64,000 nt of DNA, from assembly GCF_026314295.1 (NCBI RefSeq), contig NZ_CP111108.1:1736001-1800000 (forward strand). Reading direction: 5' to 3'. Below, piece by piece: positions 9,056 through 17,549 of this stretch. Origin of the DNA: Caproicibacterium sp. BJN0003. GTDB lineage: Bacteria; Bacillota; Clostridia; Oscillospirales; Acutalibacteraceae. The stretch's first letter is position 1; the number at the start of each line of letters is the position of its first letter. A model generated the notes under the pieces. That model made no database searches. It was not told the DNA's origin and was given only the letters and a program-made list of their open reading frames with translations. The position numbers and the translations under genes are program-made.

Positions 9056-10234
9056 ATGGCACGTTTTACACTTCCACGTGATATTTACTATGGCAGAGGA
9101 ACTCTGGATGTATTAAAGGAGCTCTCCGGAAAAAAGGCAATGGTTGTTGTGGGCGGCGGCTCAATGAGACGGTTTGGCTTTTTGACTAAGGTCCTCGAAA
9201 ATTTAAAAGCTGCAGGCATCGAAACCCGCCTTTTCGAAGGCGTAGAGCCGGATCCTTCAGTAGAAACTGTCATGAAGGGCGCTGCGGCAATGCGCGAATT
9301 TGAACCAGACTGGATTGTTTCGATTGGCGGCGGTTCCCCAATTGATGCAGCAAAAGCAATGTGGGTCTTCTATGAGTATCCAGAAACCAAATTTGAAGAT
9401 CTGATTACACCATTTAGTTTTCCAACCTTACGGAAAAAAGCGCATTTTCTTGCGATTCCTTCTACCTCCGGTACTGCAACCGAAGTAACCGCTTTCTCTG
9501 TAATTACTGATTATCAAAAAGGGATTAAATATCCGCTGGCAGATTTTAATATTACGCCGGACGTCGCAATCGTCGATCCCGATCTCGCCGAGACTATGCC
9601 TCAGAAACTAACTGCTTATACCGGCATGGATGCTCTTACTCATGCAACAGAAGCTTACGTCTCTAAACTTCATGGTCCCTTTACTGATCCTTTAGCACTC
9701 AAAGCAATCTCGATGGTTTTTAAATATTTACCGGATTCTTATAAGGGTGATCATGAAGCCCGTGAGCAGATGCACTATGCACAGTGTCTTGCAGGAATGG
9801 CATTCTCCAACGCACTTTTGGGAATTGTTCATTCAATGGCACATAAAACCGGCGCGGCATTTTCTACCGGACATATTCCACACGGTTGTGCCAACGCTAT
9901 TTATCTGCCTTATGTCATTCAATATAATGCAAAGGATCCCGAAGCGTTAGAGCGTTACCATGAAATTGCCGATATGCTGGGAATCGAAGGCGATAAAAAA
10001 TCTCAGGTATTCAGTCTTTGTGAGCGTATCTGGAGTTATAATGACCATTTCTCAATTCCGCGTACATTAAAAAGTTTTGGAATTGATGAAGATGAATTTA
10101 AGCAGAAGCTTTCCAAAATTTCAGAAGACGCAATTGGTGATGCCTGCACTGGTTCCAACCCGCGCTCTATCACACCAAAAGAAATGGAGCATTTATTTAC
10201 CTGCATCTATTATGGAACACCGGTAGATTTCTGA
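9056..10234 (+). CDS. Iron-containing alcohol dehydrogenase
   Basis: Cytoplasmic group III alcohol dehydrogenase, probably interconverting short-chain aldehydes and alcohols with NAD(P)H. The nucleotide-binding motif IGGGSPIDAAK is near residue 90, the Fe-ADH signature STSGTATEVTAFSVI near 140, and the metal ligands lie in DALTHATEAYVSK, HSMAHKTGAAF and HIPHGCANAI, giving the expected Asp and three His. Full length at 392 residues. A ribosome site AAGGGGG precedes the ATG. It is monocistronic, ending at a strong bidirectional terminator, and resembles NADPH-dependent butanol dehydrogenases of clostridia. Confidence 0.93.
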   Translation: MARFTLPRDIYYGRGTLDVLKELSGKKAMVVVGGGSMRRFGFLTKVLENLKAAGIETRLFEGVEPDPSVETVMKGAAAMREFEPDWIVSIGGGSPIDAAKAMWVFYEYPETKFEDLITPFSFPTLRKKAHFLAIPSTSGTATEVTAFSVITDYQKGIKYPLADFNITPDVAIVDPDLAETMPQKLTAYTGMDALTHATEAYVSKLHGPFTDPLALKAISMVFKYLPDSYKGDHEAREQMHYAQCLAGMAFSNALLGIVHSMAHKTGAAFSTGHIPHGCANAIYLPYVIQYNAKDPEALERYHEIADMLGIEGDKKSQVFSLCERIWSYNDHFSIPRTLKSFGIDEDEFKQKLSKISEDAIGDACTGSNPRSITPKEMEHLFTCIYYGTPVDF

Positions 10235-10308
10235 TTTTTGCTTTTAGTCTCTTATAATTTGTAACCCCCTATTTTTAATATCAGTGTAGGAAAGCTCACG
10301 CACTTTCC

Positions 10309-10350
10309 GCACAAAAAAAGCCGGACGGAAATTTCCGTCCGACTTTTTTT
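10309..10350. terminator. Bidirectional intrinsic terminator
   Basis: A 12-base stem centred on GGACGGAAA/TTTCCGTCC is flanked by AAAAAAA on the left and TTTTTTT on the right. It therefore terminates the alcohol dehydrogenase on the plus strand and ypeB on the minus strand. Confidence 0.9.
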
Positions 10351-10358
10351 ACCTTTTT

Positions 10359-11627
10359 TTAAAAAACCAACGTACCAAGGTCTCCGGTTTCCAAAATTAA
10401 AATCTGTTCTTCAAATCCAGTTTTAGCATTGATATAAACCAATACCTGATCTCCATTATCTCCATCGCATAAAAATTCCCAGCATAGCGTTTCTGTAGAT
10501 CCCTTTGTGGGAATCAGAGAAAGTCGATGAGATTTTACCGTCAAATGCGGACTAACCTTTTCCTGTGCTTGTTCTACAGAAAGTTCCGGCGACGGAATTT
10601 CTCTCTCTTTATGGTTCATAATATATCCGGTAGCATTATATTCTGTAATTTCTCCATTATCCAGTGCGACAGATACCTTGATTAAATCCGGGTAACAACA
10701 GGCATCTCCCTGCTGAAATGCAAAATTAAAAGTCACTCTTCCATCATGCTGCACATAATAGCGCTCTGTCATATTGGACAGTCCCCGTGAAGATAGAAAA
10801 TTCTCCGCTGATGTTTTCGCATCTTCTACGCTGACGTTTTCTTCTGAGATTTCCCGGGTATTTTCGTAAGTGACTACCTCTCCTCCCTGTTTAGAAACGC
10901 TCACTGTTGCACTTTCTAACGTAAAATTATAAGTGGGAAGATTTCCTTCCGTATCCTGTGTATGATCAAGCGAATTCACATCAATTCCCAGAAACTTTTC
11001 TGCGTTGAGCGCTGCGTTTCCCTGAGAGATCTCTTCTTTTCCTTCCAAAAATTGAGGCTTTTTCTGCATAACTTCATCAGAAAACGGTCCATCATAAATG
11101 AGGGATGGAAAATCCGTAAAATCCTCCGCCGTCTCTTTTAACTGATCTGAAAATTGCCCATCAAAGACTGGTTTTACATCCGTTAAATCTTGATTCAAAG
11201 TCTGGGCATATTTGGAAAGCTGTTTCATGGTATCATACTGTTCGTCTGTAATTTGCTTTCCGGCGCTGACTTCCTCAGAAAGCGTCATAGAGAAATCTCC
11301 CACCTGTGTGATAAATTTAGAAACTGTATTGAGAGAATCGTCATCGATTGGCAAAGCGCTCAAAGCCCCTTTTGCCAGGCTTGTCTGTCTCACCAGCCTG
11401 GCTGCAAGTCCGGTTTGCTGTGTTGCCGTATTGGCATAGGAGCCCTTTCCCAATGTAGTCTGTACATTTTTTATGCTGTCCCGCAAGTCTCCCATTGCTC
11501 TTGTATAACTATAATTGAGATTCTGCTGCGCTGCCTTTGCTTCCATTCCGTTTTTAACTGCAAAACCACCTGCGGTCAAAACAATCGCAACCGCAACTGT
11601 GGACATAATAATTTGTTTTCGGGTCAT
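10359..11627 (-). CDS. ypeB: Spore germination protein YpeB
   Basis: In Bacillus YpeB stabilises and localises the cortex-lytic enzyme SleB in the spore. This 422-residue protein has one N-terminal membrane anchor (residues about 7-25), a long helical region carrying GLAARLVRQTSLAKGALSALP-like repeats of the YpeB N-domain, and C-terminal PepSY-type domains including ISVEDAKTSAENFL-like and LSVEQAQEKVSPHL segments. No sleB is adjacent, unlike the Bacillus arrangement, so its partner must be elsewhere or absent. It marks the host as a spore former or a descendant of one. Confidence 0.85.
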   Translation of the reverse strand: MTRKQIIMSTVAVAIVLTAGGFAVKNGMEAKAAQQNLNYSYTRAMGDLRDSIKNVQTTLGKGSYANTATQQTGLAARLVRQTSLAKGALSALPIDDDSLNTVSKFITQVGDFSMTLSEEVSAGKQITDEQYDTMKQLSKYAQTLNQDLTDVKPVFDGQFSDQLKETAEDFTDFPSLIYDGPFSDEVMQKKPQFLEGKEEISQGNAALNAEKFLGIDVNSLDHTQDTEGNLPTYNFTLESATVSVSKQGGEVVTYENTREISEENVSVEDAKTSAENFLSSRGLSNMTERYYVQHDGRVTFNFAFQQGDACCYPDLIKVSVALDNGEITEYNATGYIMNHKEREIPSPELSVEQAQEKVSPHLTVKSHRLSLIPTKGSTETLCWEFLCDGDNGDQVLVYINAKTGFEEQILILETGDLGTLVF

Positions 11628-11783
11628 TTTCTATAACCTCCTCTTTTCTTCTATAGTCTTTACCTCGTATTTTAGATTATACAATTATACAAATTGCAAA
11701 TTGACCTCAAATGGCGTATACTATTTTTTGATTATCTATCTTTTTTTAAACAAAATCCAAATCAAATGTGGAGGAACTAAAGC

Positions 11784-13169
11784 ATGACGATGGAGGAATT
11801 TTATAAATCCATTAAGGGTAAAACGATTGCTTTCTGTGGCTTAGGCGGAAGCAACGTTCCCCTTGCAAAAACTTTTTCGCAAAAGGGTGCAATTGTAACC
11901 GGTCGTGACCGCCGAAGCTATGAAAAGTTGGGTGATACCGCGACAGAACTAGAAAAAGCCGGCGTTCGGCTGATTCTAGGAGATGACTATCTCAATGATC
12001 TTCATGAAGAGATTATTTTCCGTACGCCTGGCATTCGCTTTCATCTTCCCGAACTGGAAACGGCACGCAAAAACGGTCAAATTGTCACAAGCGAAATGGA
12101 AGTTTTCTTTGACGTCTGCCCTTGTCCGATTTTTGGAATTACCGGCTCTGATGGAAAAACAACAACAACCAGTATTCTCGCCGAAATTCTAAAAAAATCC
12201 GGCAAGACTGTCCATGTAGGCGGCAACATCGGCACCCCACTTCTTCCAAAAGTTGAAACGATCAAACCGAATGACGTTGTGGTTGCAGAGCTTTCGAGTT
12301 TTCAGCTCATCAGCATGAGACGCAGCCCGATGGTCGGTATCGTAACAAATATTACTCCCAATCATTTGGATATGCACAAAGACATGAATGAATATATCAA
12401 CGCCAAAAAGAACATCATTCTGCATCAGAATGCGTTCGGTCGAGCTGTTTTAAATTTGGATAATGAAATTTCTGCCTCCTTTGCCCCTAAAGTACGCGGT
12501 CAACTGCTATATTTTAGCCGCAAACAAAAAGTAGAACACGGCTGCTGGCTCAATAAAAACGAACAGATCATTTTTTCTGACGGGGGAAAAGATACTGTCA
12601 TTCTGGATACCAAAGATATCCGGATCCCCGGCAGCCATAATATTGAAAATTATATGGCTGCAATCTGTGCTTCCTTTGGCTTTGTTTCTCCCGATGACGT
12701 AACAACCGTAGCAAAAACTTTTCCCGGCGTTGCCCACCGTGCCGAATTTGTCCGCGAACTGAATGGTGTTCGCTGGTATAATGATTCGATTGCAACAACG
12801 CCCAGCCGTACAATAAAGGGAATGCTTTCTATTTTTTCGGAAAAGCTGATTTTAATTGCCGGCGGCTATGATAAGAAAATCCCATTTGAGCCTCTAGGTC
12901 AGCCAATCTGTGACCATGTAAAGACATTGGTCCTTCTTGGCAACACAGCCCCAAAAATCGAAACTGCTGTAAAAGCTGCCGCCGGTTACAAAGACGGTGC
13001 CCCAAAAATTCTGCATGTTTCCACTCTGCAAGAGGCCGTCGACCTCTGCAACAAAGAAGCACACAGTGGCGATGTCGTTGCTCTTTCCCCCGCTTGTGCA
13101 AGCTATGATATGTTTCCAAATTTTGTGATTCGGGGCAACACCTTTAAAGAGATGGTCATGGCTCTTTAA
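11784..13169 (+). CDS. murD: UDP-N-acetylmuramoyl-L-alanine:D-glutamate ligase
   Basis: Adds D-glutamate to the peptidoglycan stem precursor using ATP. The ATP-binding loop GITGSDGKTTTTS is near residue 117, followed by GGNIGTPLL, VAELSSFQL, NITPNHLDMH and the C-terminal NDSIATTPSRTIKG and LSPACASYDMF blocks, all diagnostic of MurD. It is 461 residues, normal length. GGAGG lies eight bases before the ATG at 11784. It stands alone, outside any visible division/cell-wall gene cluster. Confidence 0.96.
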   Translation: MTMEEFYKSIKGKTIAFCGLGGSNVPLAKTFSQKGAIVTGRDRRSYEKLGDTATELEKAGVRLILGDDYLNDLHEEIIFRTPGIRFHLPELETARKNGQIVTSEMEVFFDVCPCPIFGITGSDGKTTTTSILAEILKKSGKTVHVGGNIGTPLLPKVETIKPNDVVVAELSSFQLISMRRSPMVGIVTNITPNHLDMHKDMNEYINAKKNIILHQNAFGRAVLNLDNEISASFAPKVRGQLLYFSRKQKVEHGCWLNKNEQIIFSDGGKDTVILDTKDIRIPGSHNIENYMAAICASFGFVSPDDVTTVAKTFPGVAHRAEFVRELNGVRWYNDSIATTPSRTIKGMLSIFSEKLILIAGGYDKKIPFEPLGQPICDHVKTLVLLGNTAPKIETAVKAAAGYKDGAPKILHVSTLQEAVDLCNKEAHSGDVVALSPACASYDMFPNFVIRGNTFKEMVMAL

Positions 13170-13288
13170 TTTTTTCAATCATTTTCAGCATTTTATCCAT
13201 TTATAATTTTAATTGTTTTAATCTCTTTTTATGATTAGATAAATTTTTATTTTAATCTAATTTGTTCTTTGAAAGGACCTTTGGATTC

Positions 13289-14296
13289 ATGAAATTAACG
13301 GATATTTTAACCCAACTATGCGAAAGCCGTGGTACCAGCGGAGATGAAGGTGCCCCCATAAAAACGGCCATCGAATTAAGCGGGCTTCCCGGCAGACGAG
13401 ATACGCTCGGAAACGGCATTGTATTTTTAGGGGACCCTCATGCAAAAGAGCAGATCCTTTTGGACGCTCATATGGATCAAGTAGGACTCATTGTCACAGG
13501 AATTGATGAAGAAGGATTTCTTCATATTGACCGCTGCGGTGGTGCGGATCGAAGGGTTCTCCCGGGATGTCCTGTAACAGTCTTCGGAAAAGATTTACTC
13601 TTCGGTGTGATTGGGAATTTACCGCCGCATCTCTCTGACGGCAAAAGCGATGCCGTTCCGGCCATTACAAAGATGACGGTGGATTTAGGTCTCCCCTCTG
13701 AAAAGGTAAAATCTCTTGTAACTCCGGGAGACCGTGTAATCCCTCAATATCAACCACAAAAGCTTTTAAAAAACCGCTTTGCCTCTGCTGCTTTGGACAA
13801 CCGTGCCGGTGCAGCTATTTTGATTCGCTGTATTCATCTTCTAAAAGAAGAGCCTTTATCCTGCGGTATTTCCATTCTGTTCAGCACAAGAGAGGAAATC
13901 GGCGGACAAGGTGCAGTCACAGGTGCTTTTGGGCTTTCTCCAACACGTGCTATTTGTGTAGACGTCAGTTTTGGCGATCAGCCCGGCGTACGGGAAGAAG
14001 TCAGCCTTCCTCTCGGAAAAGGGGTAATGATTGGGGTTGCTCCTGTTTTAGATCGATCGATGTATCAGAAATTGGCCTCTCTTGCTGAAAAGAGGAACAT
14101 CCCCTATAAATGGGATGTTATGGGCGGTGACACCGGAACCAATTCCGATGCGATTGCAACGACACAAAGCGGAGTACACACAGCCCTTTTAAGCGTACCG
14201 CTCCGGTATATGCATACTGCCTGTGAAGTAGTCGATACCGATGATCTCGAAAATGCAGCTCAACTGATGGCTGCTTATCTGCGGGAGGTGAAATAA
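13289..14296 (+). CDS. M42 family metallo-aminopeptidase (first of pair)
   Basis: Cytosolic di-metal peptidase of the M42 (FrvX/YsdC/tetrahedral aminopeptidase) group. Metal and catalytic residues lie in LDAHMDQVG, AALDNRAGAAIL, the STREEIGGQG glutamate pair and the terminal LRYMHTACEVV histidine. The start is placed at the ATG at 13289, with GAAAGGA about 11 bases upstream; an in-frame upstream TTG lacks a ribosome site. Its TAA overlaps the ATG of the next gene (TAATG), so the two peptidases are translationally coupled. About 335 residues, slightly short for the family. Confidence 0.88.
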   Translation: MKLTDILTQLCESRGTSGDEGAPIKTAIELSGLPGRRDTLGNGIVFLGDPHAKEQILLDAHMDQVGLIVTGIDEEGFLHIDRCGGADRRVLPGCPVTVFGKDLLFGVIGNLPPHLSDGKSDAVPAITKMTVDLGLPSEKVKSLVTPGDRVIPQYQPQKLLKNRFASAALDNRAGAAILIRCIHLLKEEPLSCGISILFSTREEIGGQGAVTGAFGLSPTRAICVDVSFGDQPGVREEVSLPLGKGVMIGVAPVLDRSMYQKLASLAEKRNIPYKWDVMGGDTGTNSDAIATTQSGVHTALLSVPLRYMHTACEVVDTDDLENAAQLMAAYLREVK

Positions 14297-15318
14297 TGGA
14301 TCAAATTTTAAAGGAACTTTGCTCCATTCGTGGAATTTCCGGCGACGAAAAACTGGTGCAACAAAAAATCCTCAAAGAAATTGGGCCTTTTGCGGATTCC
14401 ATTTCTATTACACCGCTTGGCAGCATTTTAGCACACAAAAAAGGAAAATATCCTGCAAAAACAAAGCTTCTTATCAGTGCACATATGGATGAAGTCGGCA
14501 TGATCATCACTCATATTGGAAAAGAAGGGCTGCTTCATTTTACTACTGTCGGCGGGATTGATCCTCGAGTGCTGGCTGGACGGACCGTCAAAATCGGCGA
14601 TCAAGAAATTCCCGGCGTCATCGGAATGAAACCGATTCATGTTCTTTCGGCTGCCGAACGCGAAAAGACTGTCCCCATTGAAGATTTGGCAATCGACATT
14701 GGTGCTTCTGGAAAAGAAGAAGCAAGCAGTGTTGTTTCTCCGGGAGACAGCGTCACTTTTGAACGTATCTTTTATGAAAATGGCCATACCATTATGAGTC
14801 CTGCTCTGGACGACCGCGCCGGGTGTGCAATTCTGATTTTCCTCATGCGGAAAGTGGAATGGAAATATGATACCGACTTTCTATTTGCCGTACAAGAAGA
14901 AGTCGGACTCAACGGTTCTAAAACCGCAGCATTTGCTGATCAGCCGCAGGCTTCTATCATTGTAGAAACTACGACGGCCGCAGATGTTGCCGGAATGGCT
15001 CCGGAAAATCGGGTCTGCGTTTTAGGAAAAGGCCCCGTGATTTCCTTCATGGACAAACGAACAATCTATGATCGGGAATATTGCCGCATGGCTTTTGAAG
15101 AAGCTAAAAAAGCAGGAATTCCCTGCCAGTATAAGCAGGCCGTTGCAGGCGGCAATGATGCAGGTGCCATTCATACCAGCCGAAGTGGAGTTCGCACCGT
15201 TGCCGTTAGCCTTCCAGGCCGCTATCTGCATTCTCCGATGAGTGTAATCAGCTGTAAAGACTATGAGAATGCAAAATCTCTGATTACCCTGATGGCAGAA
15301 CGGATTGCCGGCGAATGA
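14296..15318 (+). CDS. M42 family metallo-aminopeptidase (second of pair)
   Basis: Paralogue of the preceding gene, with SAHMDEVGMII, ALDDRAGCAIL, FAVQEEVGLNGSKTA and LPGRYLHSPMSVI as the metal/catalytic segments. It begins inside the stop codon of the upstream peptidase and its own TGA overlaps the start of the acetyltransferase (ATGA). The two M42 proteins may form a mixed oligomer, which is inference from the coupling; the family is known for large tetrahedral homo-oligomers. Confidence 0.9.
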   Translation: MDQILKELCSIRGISGDEKLVQQKILKEIGPFADSISITPLGSILAHKKGKYPAKTKLLISAHMDEVGMIITHIGKEGLLHFTTVGGIDPRVLAGRTVKIGDQEIPGVIGMKPIHVLSAAEREKTVPIEDLAIDIGASGKEEASSVVSPGDSVTFERIFYENGHTIMSPALDDRAGCAILIFLMRKVEWKYDTDFLFAVQEEVGLNGSKTAAFADQPQASIIVETTTAADVAGMAPENRVCVLGKGPVISFMDKRTIYDREYCRMAFEEAKKAGIPCQYKQAVAGGNDAGAIHTSRSGVRTVAVSLPGRYLHSPMSVISCKDYENAKSLITLMAERIAGE

Positions 15319-16043
15319 TTCATCTGATACAAGACCCGCAGGAACTAGCCCCATGGGATAATTCCCCCTTAGGCTGCCGCATCTTTTCTATGGCACTGGG
15401 CTATGGAACCGAAATTCCATTTCTTCATTTCTGGGGCGAAAAATCCGGCTGTATCTCCCTGATGGATGACGTCATGACTCTTGTTGGTGATTTTGAAGAT
15501 CCTTTGGAATTACGGGAATTCATTCACTTTTCGGGTGCAAAAACTGTTTTCTGTGAAAATGCCTCTCTTTCTAAAAAGCTTGGGTTTTTAGTCTCGGATC
15601 AAGGCCCCGAAATGATACGAGATTTAGAGCGCCCTACAACTCCTTGGAATCTTTCTCATCCAATTTCACTCAAAAAAATGCATGCCCTTTTAAAAGCATG
15701 TGAAACACCGTCTTTTTCGGTTCCGGATTTTGAGCCCTTTTATCTCGATCTTAATCATCGAATTCGCCATCAGACAGCCGATGTCTGGGGAATCATGGAA
15801 CAGGATGATCTGATTGCATGTCTTGCAGCCTGCATATCCCCCAAAAATGCCTTGCTCTTTTCCGGCGCAGTTCATCCGGATCGACGCCAGCACGGAATTT
15901 TTTCTGCCATGATGGAGGCCGTTCCAGCTTATCTTCTGGGACGCAATCTTTTTCTCTGCTGTGAAAATTCTCTTTGTTCCTATTATCAATCGCTGGGATA
16001 CCATATCTGTGGGCAATGGATTGAAATGAAGCCCTTATCTTAA
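15315..16043 (+). CDS. GNAT-fold acetyltransferase-like protein
   Basis: A 242-residue protein whose C-terminal half resembles the GNAT acyl-CoA-binding fold: GAVHPDRRQHGIFSAMMEAV around residues 180-200 matches the R/Q-x-x-G-x pyrophosphate loop, and YYQSLGYHICGQW is a typical last strand. The N-terminal half (1-130) is poorly conserved to my eye. It is translationally coupled to the M42 peptidase upstream. The substrate is unknown; a role on amino groups released by the peptidases is speculation. Confidence 0.7.
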   Translation: MIHLIQDPQELAPWDNSPLGCRIFSMALGYGTEIPFLHFWGEKSGCISLMDDVMTLVGDFEDPLELREFIHFSGAKTVFCENASLSKKLGFLVSDQGPEMIRDLERPTTPWNLSHPISLKKMHALLKACETPSFSVPDFEPFYLDLNHRIRHQTADVWGIMEQDDLIACLAACISPKNALLFSGAVHPDRRQHGIFSAMMEAVPAYLLGRNLFLCCENSLCSYYQSLGYHICGQWIEMKPLS

Positions 16044-16066
16044 AACATAACAAAGGAGATCCTCTC

Positions 16067-17344
16067 TTGAATTTATATCCTTATTTTAAAATTGACGATT
16101 CTATAAAAAAAGCTGCTGATCACGCTTTGCAAGAATCCGATACTCAGTTACAGAAAATTGAAAAAACAACAGATTACAATCAACAAAAAATGCTTGCCGC
16201 TTTTCTCGAAAGCGGTGTGAGTGAAAGTCACTTTGCTGCGAGTACCGGATATGGATACGGCGACCGCGGCCGGGAGGTACTGGATCAAGTCTATGCAAAA
16301 GCCTTAGGCGCTGAAGATGCACTGGTGCGTCATAATTTTGTCTCTGGAACACATGCGTTAACCGTAGCTTTGTTTGGCGTTCTGCGACCGGGAGACACCA
16401 TGCTCTGCGTAACCGGACTACCATATGATACCCTTCAAAGCGTCATTGGTCTAACCGGCGATGGAAATGGTTCTCTAAAAGAGTTTGACATTCACTATGA
16501 ACAGGTCGATTTGACTCCCGACGGAAAGCCTGATCTTCCCGCAATTGCTAAGCGGGTCCATGAGCTTCAACCTAAGATGGTCTATATCCAAAGAAGCCGT
16601 GGCTACAATTTGCGTCCTTCTCTTTTCGTCGAAGAAATTGAAGAAATTATTCGTGTGTGCAAAAAACAAGCGCCAAACTGTATTGCAATGGTAGATAATT
16701 GCTATGGTGAATTTGTAGAAAAAGAGGAACCCACTTCTCATGGTGCCGATCTTATGGCAGGCTCTCTTATCAAAAATCCAGGCGGTGGTATTGCTCCCAC
16801 CGGAGGCTATATTGCAGGCAGAAAAGATTTGGTTGAAAGCTGTGCCTATCGGTTAACGACCCCCGGAACAGGGCGTGAAATCGGATGTACATTAGGACAT
16901 AACCGAGAGCTTTTTATGGGCGCTTTTCATGCTCCTCATGTGACTGGAGAAGCTCTTAAAACGGCCGTCTTTACCTCTGCCCTATTTTCTCAATTTGGGT
17001 ATGAAACTTCTCCGCGTTGGGATGAACCGCGTGCTGATATTATCCAAACACTGCTGCTGCGTAATGAAAAATCATTAATTGCCTTTTGTCAAGGCGTTCA
17101 AAAAGGAGCCCCGGTAGATGCTTTTGTAACACCGGAACCATGGGATATGCCCGGTTATGACAGCAAAGTGATCATGGCAGCCGGCGCTTTTACTTTGGGA
17201 GCTTCTATTGAACTTTCCGCCGATGCGCCTTTGCGTACTCCATGGGCCGCATGGATGCAAGGTGCTTTGAATTTTCACAGCGGACGTTTAGGAGCAATGT
17301 TGGCAGCACAATCTATGCTAGAACAAGGGCTTTTAGGAAAATAA
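16067..17344 (+). CDS. Methionine gamma-lyase-like PLP enzyme (aluminium resistance protein family)
   Basis: Fold-type I PLP enzyme of the Met_gamma_lyase/YnbB family, often annotated as aluminium resistance protein. Visible features are the glycine/aromatic cofactor loop ASTGYGYGDRGREVLDQVYA, the VRHNFVSGTHALTVALFG region, the Asp in AMVDNCYGEF and the Schiff-base lysine region GSLIKNPGGGIAPTGGYIAG. It is 425 residues, the usual size. The start is a TTG at 16067 with AAAGGAGA nine bases upstream. The reaction in vivo is not settled for this family. Confidence 0.9.
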   Translation: MNLYPYFKIDDSIKKAADHALQESDTQLQKIEKTTDYNQQKMLAAFLESGVSESHFAASTGYGYGDRGREVLDQVYAKALGAEDALVRHNFVSGTHALTVALFGVLRPGDTMLCVTGLPYDTLQSVIGLTGDGNGSLKEFDIHYEQVDLTPDGKPDLPAIAKRVHELQPKMVYIQRSRGYNLRPSLFVEEIEEIIRVCKKQAPNCIAMVDNCYGEFVEKEEPTSHGADLMAGSLIKNPGGGIAPTGGYIAGRKDLVESCAYRLTTPGTGREIGCTLGHNRELFMGAFHAPHVTGEALKTAVFTSALFSQFGYETSPRWDEPRADIIQTLLLRNEKSLIAFCQGVQKGAPVDAFVTPEPWDMPGYDSKVIMAAGAFTLGASIELSADAPLRTPWAAWMQGALNFHSGRLGAMLAAQSMLEQGLLGK

Positions 17345-17407
17345 AGTTGCAATCCAGCTTTATTTTTGATAAAATAAGGGCACCGGTATTTTTACTGCTG
17401 CTCATAT

Positions 17408-17491
<84 letters not shown>

Positions 17492-17495
17492 TGCC

Positions 17496-17543
17496 GAGTG
17501 TTCTTATAGCATTTGAAAGTGCTGTAAGAACACTCGCTTTTTT
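17496..17543 (+). terminator. Intrinsic terminator after tRNA-Leu
   Basis: GAGTGTTCTTA pairs perfectly with TAAGAACACTC, the stem continuing with AGCA/TGCT, followed by a six-T run. It ends the tRNA transcript and sits at the left border of the mobile element. Confidence 0.85.
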
Positions 17544-17549
17544 ATATGC

